A stretch of 64,000 bases of DNA from contig NZ_CP029556.1 of assembly GCF_003293695.1 (NCBI RefSeq), forward strand, positions 878,001 to 942,000. Direction: 5' to 3'. A program made the position numbers and the translations under genes. The stretch comes from Lysobacter oculi (GTDB lineage: Bacteria; Pseudomonadota; Gammaproteobacteria; Xanthomonadales; Xanthomonadaceae). Each line of letters opens with the position of its first letter. The stretch's first letter is position 1. This document shows, in pieces, positions 31,886 through 40,843 of the stretch. A model generated the notes under the pieces. It saw nothing but the letters and a program-made list of their open reading frames with translations, was not told the origin of the DNA and ran no database searches.

Positions 31886-32368
31886 TTACATACCTTCCTG
31901 CCGCAGCATCTTCCCGCGCACGGCCATGGCCTGCACCGCCGCCTCACGGGCCTGTTCGCGCTCCTTGGCGGTCATGCAGTTGGTTTCCGGGCGGTTGCTG
32001 CCCAGCTTGTGCTCGCGACGGCAAACCACCCGGTCCTCGCGCTTGCCGGTCACGATGCCGTGGATGACTTCAAGCGAATTGAAGGCGGCAATCCGGTCGC
32101 GCGACTGCAGTTCGTCGATTGTCTGCTTGCCGGACAACAGGCCCCGGACCTTCTCCTTGTGCTTGGCGAGATCCAGCTTGTCCTTCTCGCTCAAGGCGGC
32201 CAGGCGCGGGTCGTTCGCGGCCAAGGCGGTGTCGATGCTGTCCAGGTTTTCGATGATGGCCGGCACGCTCGTGGTCTCGACGCGCGCGTCTTGGCCCATG
32301 GCCATCACAGGCACGGCCATCATGGCCAGGCCGACGCCCAGAATGAGCGCATTGAGATGTTTCGACAT
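31886..32368 (-). CDS. Small secreted protein with paired cysteines, function unknown
   Basis: 160 residues with a signal peptide (hydrophobic core LNALILGVGLAMMAVPVMAM, cut near residue 25). The mature part is mostly helical and highly charged (LSEKDKLDLAKHKEKVRGLL, TAKEREQAREAAVQAMAVRG). Near residue 117 begins CRREHKLGSNRPETNC, two cysteines 15 residues apart around a Gly-Ser turn. I recall similar Cys-GS-Cys stretches in small exported proteins of xanthomonads, which suggests a disulfide hairpin; this is recollection, not a search. It is separated from galU by 63 bases. Confidence 0.8.
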   Translation of the reverse strand: MSKHLNALILGVGLAMMAVPVMAMGQDARVETTSVPAIIENLDSIDTALAANDPRLAALSEKDKLDLAKHKEKVRGLLSGKQTIDELQSRDRIAAFNSLEVIHGIVTGKREDRVVCRREHKLGSNRPETNCMTAKEREQAREAAVQAMAVRGKMLRQEGM

Positions 32369-32431
32369 TGCAGGTCCCGATGGTTTCCAGTGAGAGCTCT
32401 CTATATCACGACAAAAGCGCCTGATGAACCC

Positions 32432-33331
32432 TCAGGTTTCCACCACGCCCAATTCATCCAGCGCCGACTGCATCATCTGCCGGGCCGGACCACTCAGCTG
32501 TTCATGGTCGAGGGCGTAACGCAGCGTCGCCTCGATCAGGCCGAGGTGGGTGCCGCAGTCGAACCGGGTGCCATGGAAGCGGAAGGCATCCACCGCCTCG
32601 TGCCCCAACAGCGTGGCGATGGCGTCGGTGAGCTGGATTTCGCCGCCGGCGCCGCGCGGCGTCTGTTCAAGCAGCCCGAAGATCGCAGGTGACAGGACGT
32701 AGCGCCCCACCACGGCCAGCGTGCTGGGTGCCGTCTCGGGTGACGGCTTTTCGACGATGGCCTTGATCTGCCCTGCCTGTCCGGTGAAATCCGGCGCATC
32801 CACGATGCCGTAGCTGCTGGTCTGCGCGCGCGGCACGTCCTGCACGGCGATGACGCTGGATGCGTTCGCCTGCGCGTGTTCGGCCATCTGCTTCAGGGCG
32901 CCGTCGCCCCGGCTCCAGATCAGGTCATCCGGCAACAGCACCGCGAAAGGCTCGTCACCCACGACCTCTTTCGCACAGAGCACGGCATGCCCCAGGCCGA
33001 GTGCCTCGGACTGGGTGATGAAGATGGCGCGTACGCCCTCCGGCAGCACATGGCGGATCAGTTCAAGCTGGCGGGTCTTGCCGGCACTCTCAAGCTTCTG
33101 CTCAAGTTCGTAGGCCTTGTCGAAGTAGTCGGCCACCGCGTGCTTGTAGCGGTTGGTGATGAAGATCAGGGTGTCGCAGCCGGCTTCGATCGCTTCATCC
33201 ACCGCGTACTGGATCAGCGGCTTGTCGACGATCGGCAGCATCTCCTTCGGCACGGTTTTGGTGGCGGGAAGGAAGCGCGTTCCGAGCCCGGCGACCGGGA
33301 AGACCGCCTTGCGGATGGGTTTGCCCTGCAT
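32432..33331 (-). CDS. galU: UTP-glucose-1-phosphate uridylyltransferase
   Basis: Makes UDP-glucose for lipopolysaccharide, exopolysaccharide and osmolyte synthesis. The N-terminal nucleotide-binding motif GLGTRFLPATKTVPKEML and the following PIVDKPLIQYAVDEAI are diagnostic; LLPDDLIW carries the catalytic Asp region, and VEKP the sugar-binding Lys. 299 residues. It starts 2 bases after the stop of the sugar dehydratase gene, so it belongs to the surface-polysaccharide row. Confidence 0.97.
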   Translation of the reverse strand: MQGKPIRKAVFPVAGLGTRFLPATKTVPKEMLPIVDKPLIQYAVDEAIEAGCDTLIFITNRYKHAVADYFDKAYELEQKLESAGKTRQLELIRHVLPEGVRAIFITQSEALGLGHAVLCAKEVVGDEPFAVLLPDDLIWSRGDGALKQMAEHAQANASSVIAVQDVPRAQTSSYGIVDAPDFTGQAGQIKAIVEKPSPETAPSTLAVVGRYVLSPAIFGLLEQTPRGAGGEIQLTDAIATLLGHEAVDAFRFHGTRFDCGTHLGLIEATLRYALDHEQLSGPARQMMQSALDELGVVET

Positions 33332-33333
33332 GC

Positions 33334-35250
33334 TCAGCTCCTGCGGCCGCGACCACGACGGCCCGGGAACGGCACGATAACCGCCGGGCTGTCAGACGAC
33401 ACGCTTTCGGATGGGGAAAATTCGGGGACCGCTTCCTGCAGCAGATCGGCGAGCGTGTCCTCGTCATACGAGGCTACGGCAGCCTGGATGCCATCAAACG
33501 ACCGGGCGATGGCGACGGCATCCAGCGGGCGCATCTCGCCACTCAGGATCTTGGGATGATTGGTGTGGCGATAACCCTCGTCCGCATGGAAGAGGGTTTC
33601 GTGCAGCTTCTCGCCCGGCCGCAGACCCGTATAGACGATGGCCACATCCTTGCCAGGCTGCTTGCCGGCCAGCCGGATCATCTGCTCGGCCAGGTGGCGG
33701 ATCGCCACCGGCTCTCCCATGTCGAGGGTATAGACCGCATCGTGCGCGCCCATCGCCGAAGCCTGCAGGATCAGCTGGCAGGCCTCGGGGATCGTCATGA
33801 AGTAACGCGTCACATCGGGATCGGTGACCGTCACCGGCCCGCCCAAGCGGATCTGCTCGCGGAACAGCGGCACCACGCTGCCTGCTGAATCGAGCACGTT
33901 GCCGAAGCGCACGGTCACGAAGTCGGTTTCGCCACGCGTCGCATGAAGCTGGCAGGCGAGTTCCGCCAGGCGCTTGCTCGCACCCAGCACATTGACCGGG
34001 TCCACCGCCTTGTCGGTTGAGATCAATACGAAGGTGCCGACGCCTGCCTCGACCGCTGCCTTGGCGACGACATGGGTGGCCAGCGCGTTGTTACGCAGGC
34101 CTTCGCGCAATTGGTCTTCAAGCACCGGCACCTGCTTGTAGGCGGCGGCGTGGAAGACGGCCTGCACCGGATACCGTGACAAGGCATGCGCCACGACGGC
34201 CGGATCGCCACAGTCGCCGAGTAACGGGTAGCAGGAGAGGGTCGGGAAATCGCGCGCCAGTTCCTGCTGCATCCGCATCAGCGAGAGTTCGTCCTGCTCG
34301 ATCAGGGTCAGGTGCGTTGCGCCGTTGCGGGCGCACTGGCGGCACAGTTCGGAACCGATGGAACCACCGGCACCGGTCACCATGACACTGCGACCACCGA
34401 GCCAGCCACGGATGGCCTGCCAATCCGGTGGTACCGGATCACGGCCCAGCAGATCTTCGATGGCGACTTCCTTCAGTTCGCCAGGCAGCGAACGGCCGCT
34501 CAGGACATCCTGAATCTTCGGCACCATGCGGAACGGCAGGCCGGTCGATTCGCAGATGGTGATGATGCGCTGCATCTGGTCGGCGCTGATCGACGGCATC
34601 GCGATCACGATGAGGCGGGCCGCCGTCTCGCGGGCGATTTCCCCCGCATCCTCGATCTTACCCAATACCGGCACGCCATGGACTTCGGTGCCGCGCAGGC
34701 TGGGCGCGTCATCCAGCACGCCCACCGGCGAATAATTTCCAGAGCGCAGCAGGTCGCGGATCAATGCCTCGCCGGCTCGCCCCGCCCCCATGATCAGGAT
34801 GCGGACGGACGACTCGCGCCTGCGGTCAAACGTGCTGTCCTTCCACGCGCGATACAGCAGTCGCGGCATGCCGAGGAGCGACACGATCGCGATCGGATAC
34901 AGCACCAGAACGCCTCGCGGCACGCCCAGCAGCCTGTTGTAGAGAAACAGGCCGATGACGATGCCCAGCAGGCCCACCAGCCCAGCTTTCAACAAGTTGG
35001 CGAGATCGGGGACACTGGCGAAGCGCCACAGTCCGCGATAGAGACCGACCTTCCAGAACACCAGGCCTTGGACGCCCAGCACGATCGCCAGCTGCATGTA
35101 ATCGAATGAAGGCAGGCCACCTTCGGCAAGCATGCTGTAGCGGAGCCAGTGCAGGCCCCACCACGCGAACGCGACCATCAACAGGTCGTGGCTGACCACG
35201 AGCAGGCGTGGCAGCATCGCGCTCCATCGTTCACGCAGATCCAGCTTCAT
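33334..35250 (-). CDS. Membrane-bound nucleotide-sugar 4,6-dehydratase (WbpM/FlaA1 family)
   Basis: Predicted to convert a UDP-HexNAc to its 4-keto-6-deoxy form, the first step to sugars such as QuiNAc or FucNAc. The 638-residue chain has four membrane helices in the first 125 residues, a Rossmann-like domain (ILIMGAGRAGEALIRDLL) from about 148, and a large SDR domain from about 290 (VTGAGGSIGSELC). In that domain the catalytic Tyr position is occupied within STDKAVDPVNVLGASKR by Leu, as in the WbpM/PglF group, where another residue acts. The start is ATG 35250, overlapping the stop of the glycosyltransferase gene (ATGA). An epimerase role is less likely given the length. Confidence 0.9.
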   Translation of the reverse strand: MKLDLRERWSAMLPRLLVVSHDLLMVAFAWWGLHWLRYSMLAEGGLPSFDYMQLAIVLGVQGLVFWKVGLYRGLWRFASVPDLANLLKAGLVGLLGIVIGLFLYNRLLGVPRGVLVLYPIAIVSLLGMPRLLYRAWKDSTFDRRRESSVRILIMGAGRAGEALIRDLLRSGNYSPVGVLDDAPSLRGTEVHGVPVLGKIEDAGEIARETAARLIVIAMPSISADQMQRIITICESTGLPFRMVPKIQDVLSGRSLPGELKEVAIEDLLGRDPVPPDWQAIRGWLGGRSVMVTGAGGSIGSELCRQCARNGATHLTLIEQDELSLMRMQQELARDFPTLSCYPLLGDCGDPAVVAHALSRYPVQAVFHAAAYKQVPVLEDQLREGLRNNALATHVVAKAAVEAGVGTFVLISTDKAVDPVNVLGASKRLAELACQLHATRGETDFVTVRFGNVLDSAGSVVPLFREQIRLGGPVTVTDPDVTRYFMTIPEACQLILQASAMGAHDAVYTLDMGEPVAIRHLAEQMIRLAGKQPGKDVAIVYTGLRPGEKLHETLFHADEGYRHTNHPKILSGEMRPLDAVAIARSFDGIQAAVASYDEDTLADLLQEAVPEFSPSESVSSDSPAVIVPFPGRRGRGRRS

Positions 35251-36239
35251 TCCCTGCTCCGGTGGGCTGCCTTGTCCGTGGCGGAAGTGCGCGACATCCA
35301 CCACATGATAACAAGCGCGATATACCACGCGGCCAGCGCAGTCAGGATGAAAGAAATTTTCACATCGCGAAGGGCCAGTGCGATCAGGCATCCCAGGCAT
35401 GTCAGACCCGCGTAGCCCATCGTGACGAGCACATGCGAACCCCAGCGCCGGGCCAATAGTTGATAGGTATGCGTGGAATGCGCCTGCCACCAGCGTTCGC
35501 GTCGCCAGATACGCCGCAGCAGGGTCATGCCCGCATCGACCAAGAACGGCGCCAGTGCGAACAGCAGCAACCATCCCTGCACGATGCTTTCCGCCGCAGC
35601 CCGGGTCCACAGCCATGCCAGCGCGAGGCCCAGCACGCCGCTGCCGACATCCCCCATGAAGATGCGCGCCTTCGGGAAGTTCCAGGCCAGGAACCCCAGC
35701 GATGCGCCCGCGAGCACCAGGCAGACGCCCTGCCATGCCCCGGTCAGCAACATCGCGCCGCACAGGGCGACCAGCATCGCCTGCGAGGCCGCGATGCCAT
35801 CGATCCCGTCCATGAAGTTCCAGAAGTTGATGAGGACGGCGGCCAGCGCCATCCCCAACAGGCTGGCCGATACCCCCCACCCCGCCGACCAGCCGGCCAG
35901 GCCGATGCAGGCCGCGGCCAGCAGATGCACAGCCAGCCGCACAACAACCGGTAGCGGACGATGGTCGTCCCACCAGCCAACGCCGCCGACCAAGGCGATG
36001 GACAGCGCCGCCAGCAACAAGGGCATGGCGTCGGGCGCATGGGTCGCGGCCAGCGCCACCAGCAGCATCAACATCACCAGCACCATGGCGATGCCGCCGC
36101 CGCGTGGCGTGGCTACAACATGATTGCGTCGCTCACCGGGCTGGTCGAGCAGGTTCCGTCGAAGCGCGTAGCGACGCGCGAGCGCCGTGCCGATCCAGGT
36201 GGCGGCCAGCGCCACGCAGAACCACGCCCACATCGGCAT
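35247..36239 (-). CDS. Undecaprenyl-phosphate HexNAc-1-P transferase (MraY/WecA/WbpL family)
   Basis: Integral membrane glycosyltransferase that loads the first sugar phosphate onto undecaprenyl phosphate to start an O-antigen or other glycan. About ten hydrophobic helices, the cytoplasmic motifs GWWDDHRPLP, NFWNFMDGIDGIA and ARIFMGDVGSG, and a His-rich loop near the C-terminus (WQAHSTHTYQLLARR) fit the WbpL subgroup. 330 residues from ATG 36239. A GTG at 36245 overlapping the lapB stop is an alternative start. Next to a WbpM-type gene, as wbpL-wbpM are in P. aeruginosa. Confidence 0.92.
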   Translation of the reverse strand: MPMWAWFCVALAATWIGTALARRYALRRNLLDQPGERRNHVVATPRGGGIAMVLVMLMLLVALAATHAPDAMPLLLAALSIALVGGVGWWDDHRPLPVVVRLAVHLLAAACIGLAGWSAGWGVSASLLGMALAAVLINFWNFMDGIDGIAASQAMLVALCGAMLLTGAWQGVCLVLAGASLGFLAWNFPKARIFMGDVGSGVLGLALAWLWTRAAAESIVQGWLLLFALAPFLVDAGMTLLRRIWRRERWWQAHSTHTYQLLARRWGSHVLVTMGYAGLTCLGCLIALALRDVKISFILTALAAWYIALVIMWWMSRTSATDKAAHRSRE

Positions 36240-36241
36240 GC

Positions 36242-37420
36242 TCACACCACCGCGTAATTCAGCAGCGGCTTGACCGTGCCCCAAGCCCGGCAACTCGGGC
36301 ACTGCCAGTGGTGCGAACGCGCCCCGAAGCCGCACTGGGTGCAGCGATAACTCGGGTTACGCACCAGCAGCTGGTCGGTGATGTGGCCCAGGTCGTGCAG
36401 GGTCGCCATCGGGTCGGTGCCTTCGTTCAAGGTCAACTCGATCAATGCCGCCTCGCCGCGCACGGACGGCCGGTCCTTGAGCTGCTTGGCCAGGTATTGG
36501 CGCGCGGCATGCACGCCCTCCTCGCGCTCGGCCAGCCGGGTCAGCGCCAAGACGGGCGCGACGCCGCGGTAGTGCTCAGTCATCTCGGTCAGGAAGCGCT
36601 TGGCGCCGGCCAGATCGCCGACCTTCTCGTAACTGTCGAGCAGCGTCGGCAGCACTTCCGGCAGGTAATCGCTGTCGTGACGCGCGGCGCGTTCGAAGGC
36701 CTTGATCGCGGCATCGTGGTTGCCGGCGATGGCTTCGATCCGCCCTTCGATCATCCCCGGGCGCACGGCATTGGAATCCGCCGCATAAGCACGGGCGATG
36801 GCTGCGCGGGCGGCTTCGACATCCCCGGCGGCGCGATGACGCTCGGCCAGCTCGCATTCGAACATCGCGATCAACTCGCCCATCGGCGTGCCGGTCGCTT
36901 CCTCGAAGCGTTGCGCGTTCTCGATGGCGCGGTTCCAGTCGCGCTCGGACTGGAAGATGTCGATGAGGTGGCGAAGTGCCTGCGGCGCGCGCTGGTCGAT
37001 GGCGGCGAGTTCGGTGAACACGGTTTCGGCGCGATCCAGCAGGCCGGACTTCATGTAGTCCTCGCCCAAGGCCAGCAGTGCCTGCACGCGTTGCGCGTCG
37101 GTCAGGTCCTTGCGTTCGACCAGACCCTGATGGAGCCGGATGGCGCGATCCACCTCGCCACGCCGCCGGAACAGATGCCCGAGCGCGACCTGGGTCTCGA
37201 AGGTTTCCTTGTCCAGTTCCGCGATGTGCAGGAACAGCTCGATTGCCTTGTCGGGCTGCTCGTTCAGCAGGTAATTGAGGCCACGGAAATACGTGGTGGA
37301 GAGCTTGCTGACCTGGTTGTCGCTATGGCGTTCGCCACCACGGCGGCCCACCACCCAGCCCATCACGGCCGCCGCGGGCAGCAGCAGGACGAACCAGAAC
37401 CATTGCTCTACGAAAGCCAT
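36242..37420 (-). CDS. lapB: Lipopolysaccharide assembly protein B (LapB/YciM)
   Basis: Inner-membrane adaptor that presents LpxC to the FtsH protease and coordinates LPS synthesis. It has one N-terminal helix (about 8-24), an Arg-rich turn, nine or so TPR units (FLHIAELDKETFETQVALGH, RVQALLALGEDYMKSGLLDR, and so on) and a C-terminal rubredoxin-like zinc knuckle, CTQCGFGARSHHWQCPSCRAWG. 392 residues, close to E. coli (389). The usual companion lapA is missing: only 45 bases separate it from ihfB. Confidence 0.96.
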   Translation of the reverse strand: MAFVEQWFWFVLLLPAAAVMGWVVGRRGGERHSDNQVSKLSTTYFRGLNYLLNEQPDKAIELFLHIAELDKETFETQVALGHLFRRRGEVDRAIRLHQGLVERKDLTDAQRVQALLALGEDYMKSGLLDRAETVFTELAAIDQRAPQALRHLIDIFQSERDWNRAIENAQRFEEATGTPMGELIAMFECELAERHRAAGDVEAARAAIARAYAADSNAVRPGMIEGRIEAIAGNHDAAIKAFERAARHDSDYLPEVLPTLLDSYEKVGDLAGAKRFLTEMTEHYRGVAPVLALTRLAEREEGVHAARQYLAKQLKDRPSVRGEAALIELTLNEGTDPMATLHDLGHITDQLLVRNPSYRCTQCGFGARSHHWQCPSCRAWGTVKPLLNYAVV

Positions 37421-37445
37421 CCGGCATGTTAACCATTAAGCCGAT

Positions 37446-37461
37446 GCGCGGGTACCCGCGC
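37446..37461. promoter_or_regulatory. Perfect 16-bp palindrome between ihfB and lapB
   Basis: GCGCGGGTACCCGCGC is self-complementary and lies 5 bases past the ihfB stop. It could form a stem in RNA, but there is no T run; a processing or stability element is as likely as a terminator. Confidence 0.4.
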
Positions 37462-37465
37462 GGCG

Positions 37466-37768
37466 TCAGCCCTCTTCGGGAAGCGGGGTCACGTCGTTGA
37501 CGCGCTCGCGCAGTTCCTTTCCAGGCTTGAAGTGCGGGACATGCTTGCCGGCCAATGCGACGGCATCACCGGTCTTGGGGTTGCGGCCGGTACGTGGCGG
37601 CCGGTAATGCAGGGAGAAGCTGCCGAACCCACGCACCTCGATGCGCCCGCCGCTGGCGAGGCTTGCGCTCATCATCTCCAGCAGGGTCCTGACGGCCATC
37701 TCGACATCCTCGTTCTTGAGGTGGCGCTGGCGCTGTCCGAGGATTTCGATGAGTTCCGACTTGGTCAT
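37466..37768 (-). CDS. ihfB: Integration host factor subunit beta
   Basis: DNA-bending protein that pairs with IHF-alpha. 100 residues with the family segments [41 protein letters not shown] (the beta arm, with intercalating Pro in RNPKTG) and a C-terminal [13 protein letters not shown]. The rpsA-ihfB order is conserved in gammaproteobacteria. The acidic tail (PLPEEG) is slightly longer than in E. coli. Confidence 0.97.
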   Translation of the reverse strand: MTKSELIEILGQRQRHLKNEDVEMAVRTLLEMMSASLASGGRIEVRGFGSFSLHYRPPRTGRNPKTGDAVALAGKHVPHFKPGKELRERVNDVTPLPEEG

Positions 37769-37816
37769 TCCGTGGGCTCTTGAACCACCGTGCCGCCATC
37801 GGCACAGGCGGACCGC

Positions 37817-37848
37817 GGCGGACGGCCCGGGGTGACCGGGCCGCCGCC
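37817..37848 (-). promoter_or_regulatory. Strong GC hairpin between rpsA and ihfB
   Basis: GGCCCGG (37824-37830) pairs with CCGGGCC (37836-37842), and the stem continues with C-G and GGCGG/CCGCC around one bulged A: 13 pairs, 5-base loop. It is 20 bases after the rpsA stop; with no T run on the minus strand it may lower or process read-through into ihfB. Confidence 0.45.
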
Positions 37849-37867
37849 TTTGACTTGCTTGACGGGC

Positions 37868-39553
37868 TTACTCGGACTTGCCGAGCTGCTCGCGCAGCAA
37901 CGCACCCAGCTGGGTCGTGCCGCTGGCGGCGTCCGAGGTGCTGCGGTTGTACTCGGCCAGCGTCTCGTTCATCTCGTCCTGATCCTTGGCGCGGATCGAG
38001 AGCTGCATGACGCGGCTCTTGCGATCGTTGCCGATGATCTTGGCTTCGACTTCGTCGCCGACCTTCAGCACGTGCGAAGCGTCCTCGACGCGATCCTGCG
38101 AGATGTCGCGGGCGGCCAGGTAGCCTTCCACGCCATCGGCCAGCGCGATCGTAGCGCCCTTGGCGTCCACTTCCTTCACGGTGCCCTTGACGATCGAGCC
38201 ACGGCTGTTGGACGCGACGTAGCCGCCCATCGGGTCCTGCTCAAGCTGCTTGACGCCCAGCGAGATGCGCTCGCGCTCCGGATCGACCGCCAGCACCACG
38301 GCATCCACCGTGTCGCCCTTCTTGAAGTTGCGCGCCAGGTCTTCCCCGTTGGTGTTCCAGCTGAGGTCGGACAGGTGCACCAGGCCGTCGATGCCGCCGT
38401 CCAGGCCGATGAAGATGCCGAAGTCGGTGATCGACTTGATCTGGCCCGACACCTTGTCGCCCTTCTTGTGCAGCACGGAGAAGGTTTCCCACGGATTGCT
38501 GGAGACCTGCTTCATGCCCAGCGAGATGCGGCGACGCTCTTCATCCACGTCCAGCACCATCACCTGCACTTCGTCACCGACCTGCACCACCTTGGACGGG
38601 TTGACGTTCTTGTTGGTCCAGTCCATCTCGGAGACGTGCACCAGGCCTTCGACGCCCGGCTCGATTTCCACGAACGCGCCGTAATCGGTGACGTTCGAGA
38701 CCTTGCCGAAGGCGCGGGTGTTGGCCGGGTAGCGACGGGCGATGTTGTCCCACGGATCCTCGCCCATCTGCTTCAGGCCGAGCGACACGCGGTTGCGCTC
38801 GCGGTCGTACTTGAGCACGCGGACGTCCAGCTCCTGGCCGACTTCGACCACTTCGGACGGATGGCGCACGCGCTTCCAGGCCATGTCGGTGATGTGCAGC
38901 AGGCCGTCGATGCCGCCCAAGTCCACGAACGCGCCGTAATCGGTCAGGTTCTTGACGACACCCTTCAGCTTGGCGCCCTCGACCAGCTTCTCGAGCAGCT
39001 GCTCGCGCTCTTCCGAATGCTCGCTCTCGACCACCGCGCGGCGGGACACGACCACGTTGTTGCGCTTGCGGTCCAGCTTGATGAGCTTGAACTCGAGTTC
39101 CTTGCCCTCGAGGTAGACCGGGTCACGGACCGGACGCACATCGACCAGCGAACCCGGCAGGAATGCGCGGACGTCCTTGATGTCGACGGTGAAGCCGCCC
39201 TTGACCTTGCCACTGATGCGGCCGGTGATGATGTCGCCCTTCTCGAGCGCCTCTTCCAGCTCGTCCCACACCATGGCGCGCTTGGCCTTCTCGCGCGACA
39301 GCACGGTTTCGCCGAAGCCGTTCTCGATGGCGTCCAGCGCCACCTTCACCTGGTCGCCGATGCCGACGTCGATCTCGCCCGCATCGTTCCGGAACTGTTC
39401 GATCGGCACGATGCCTTCGGACTTCAGGCCGGCGTTGATCACCACCACGTCGTTGCGGACATCGACGACGGTGCCGACGACGATCGCGCCCGGCTTCAGC
39501 TTGGCCAGATGGGTCTGGCTCTGTTCAAACAGTTCGGCAAATGATTCAGTCAT
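37868..39553 (-). CDS. rpsA: 30S ribosomal protein S1
   Basis: Binds mRNA and brings it to the ribosome. 561 residues with six S1 (OB-fold) repeats, recognisable by recurring GIVGTVVDV-like starts and DYGAFVD/[19 protein letters not shown] ends (for example [20 protein letters not shown] and [20 protein letters not shown]). Length and order equal those of E. coli S1 (557). It is flanked by cmk and ihfB as usual. The 174-base leader between cmk and rpsA is where S1 autoregulation would act; I see no clear terminator there. Confidence 0.98.
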   Translation of the reverse strand: MTESFAELFEQSQTHLAKLKPGAIVVGTVVDVRNDVVVINAGLKSEGIVPIEQFRNDAGEIDVGIGDQVKVALDAIENGFGETVLSREKAKRAMVWDELEEALEKGDIITGRISGKVKGGFTVDIKDVRAFLPGSLVDVRPVRDPVYLEGKELEFKLIKLDRKRNNVVVSRRAVVESEHSEEREQLLEKLVEGAKLKGVVKNLTDYGAFVDLGGIDGLLHITDMAWKRVRHPSEVVEVGQELDVRVLKYDRERNRVSLGLKQMGEDPWDNIARRYPANTRAFGKVSNVTDYGAFVEIEPGVEGLVHVSEMDWTNKNVNPSKVVQVGDEVQVMVLDVDEERRRISLGMKQVSSNPWETFSVLHKKGDKVSGQIKSITDFGIFIGLDGGIDGLVHLSDLSWNTNGEDLARNFKKGDTVDAVVLAVDPERERISLGVKQLEQDPMGGYVASNSRGSIVKGTVKEVDAKGATIALADGVEGYLAARDISQDRVEDASHVLKVGDEVEAKIIGNDRKSRVMQLSIRAKDQDEMNETLAEYNRSTSDAASGTTQLGALLREQLGKSE

Positions 39554-39727
39554 TTCTGGTTACTCTGGTTGGTATCCGGATGCAGGCAGCGTTTCGTGCG
39601 ATGCGCGCATCCACCCGTTATCGGCGCGGGCGGGATTGCCCCTTGGCCGTGAGTGTTGGATGGTGGGAAACCGCCGGCCTCGCGACCGACGGAGCATTTC
39701 TGCGGGGTTTGAACGACGCGTGGCGCG

Positions 39728-40420
39728 TTACGGCGTGATGCCGTTTCCACGCACGTGGGCCAGCACGCGGGCCACCACCGCCTCGATGCCGATGCCGGTG
39801 GTGTCGATGAGGACAGCCTCCGGCGCGGGCCTGAGCGGCGCGACCGCCCGGTTGGCGTCACGCTCGTCACGGGCGACGATCTCGCCCAGCAGACTGTCCA
39901 GATTAACCGAAACCCCTTTTTGCATCAACTGCTTATGGCGTCTTTCGGCCCGTTCGCGGGCGCTCGCGGTAAGGAATACCTTGAAAGCCGCATCGGGGAA
40001 GATGACCGTGCCCATGTCGCGGCCATCGGCCACCAGCCCGGGCACCTGTCGGAAACCGTGCTGCATCTCCACCAGCGCGGCCCGCACGCCGGGCTTGGCG
40101 GCGATGCTGGAGGCGGCTGCACCGGTGGTTTCCAGCCGCAGCTGGTCGGTGGCGTCCTGGTCGTTGACCAGCACGCGCGGCTCGCCATCGGGCGCGTCGG
40201 CGAAGCGGATGCGTGTACGGCGGGCGCAGGCCTCGACCGCGGCATCATCGTCCAGATCCACGCCTTCCCAGGCCGCGGCGACGCCCACCGCCCGGTACAG
40301 GGCGCCGGAATCCAGGTAGTGCCAGCCGAGCGCTTCGGCGACCAGGCGGCTGATGGTCCCCTTGCCGGAACCGGAGGGGCCATCGATGGTGAGGACGGGA
40401 ACGGACGAGGTCGGCTGCAT
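39728..40420 (-). CDS. cmk: Cytidylate kinase
   Basis: Phosphorylates CMP and dCMP. P-loop GPSGSGKGT at residues 14-22, then [15 protein letters not shown] and the [20 protein letters not shown] region that binds CMP; 230 residues. Usual place upstream of rpsA. It is divergent from rpmJ across 151 bases that hold the rpmJ promoter. The start is ATG 40420. Confidence 0.97.
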   Translation of the reverse strand: MQPTSSVPVLTIDGPSGSGKGTISRLVAEALGWHYLDSGALYRAVGVAAAWEGVDLDDDAAVEACARRTRIRFADAPDGEPRVLVNDQDATDQLRLETTGAAASSIAAKPGVRAALVEMQHGFRQVPGLVADGRDMGTVIFPDAAFKVFLTASARERAERRHKQLMQKGVSVNLDSLLGEIVARDERDANRAVAPLRPAPEAVLIDTTGIGIEAVVARVLAHVRGNGITP

Positions 40421-40494
40421 GGGCCACAGTATGGCGGAGCGCCCCGCCCGCGGTCACCGCCCGGCCGCCGCCCCGGGCCGGTTCACGCAACTAC

Positions 40495-40524
40495 TTGAAC
40501 CTCCGAAATATTTCCCGCTACAAT
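40495..40524 (+). promoter_or_regulatory. Sigma-70 promoter of rpmJ
   Basis: TTGAAC (40495-40500) and TACAAT (40519-40524) with an 18-bp AT-richer spacer, 48 bases before the rpmJ ATG. Confidence 0.7.
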
Positions 40525-40571
40525 GTCGGGCTAGCTGTATTCCATCCGTTTCAATCTGCCGAGGTTTCATC

Positions 40572-40697
40572 ATGAAGGTCCTGTCCTCACTGAAGTCGGC
40601 GAAGACCCGTCACCGCGACTGCAAGGTCGTTCGCCGCCGTGGCAAGGTCTTCGTGATCTGCAAGTCCAACCCGCGTTTCAAGGCGCGCCAGCGCTGA
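40572..40697 (+). CDS. rpmJ: 50S ribosomal protein L36, cysteine-poor form (YkgO-like)
   Basis: 41-residue ribosomal protein. [17 protein letters not shown] and [14 protein letters not shown] match E. coli YkgO, the form without the zinc-binding Cys/His set (only Cys17 and Cys30 here). It does not need zinc. In enterobacteria this form is induced by zinc lack through Zur; I see no clear Zur site here, and the good promoter suggests steady expression as the only or main L36. GAGG lies about 8 bases before ATG 40572; the longer open frame upstream is not coding. A terminator follows. Confidence 0.96.
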
Positions 40698-40735
40698 TAT
40701 CCGCGAGGCGCCGGCCCATGCCGGACGCTTGCACG

Positions 40736-40759
40736 AAAGCCGCCGCAAGGCGGCTTTTT
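40736..40759 (+). terminator. Rho-independent terminator of rpmJ
   Basis: AAAGCCGCC (40736-40744) pairs with GGCGGCTTT (40749-40757) around GCAA, followed by more T. Confidence 0.92.
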
Positions 40760-40843
40760 CGTTTCCGGCCCATTTGCACGCGTTCGCGGCACGTGGACCG
40801 GCGATGCCCTTAGAATCGGCTGAACCCAGACCCCGGACCCGCC

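Noticed and set aside
37790..39544. 584-codon frame opposite rpsA
   Set aside because: Its repeat-like look comes from the six S1 repeats on the coding strand.
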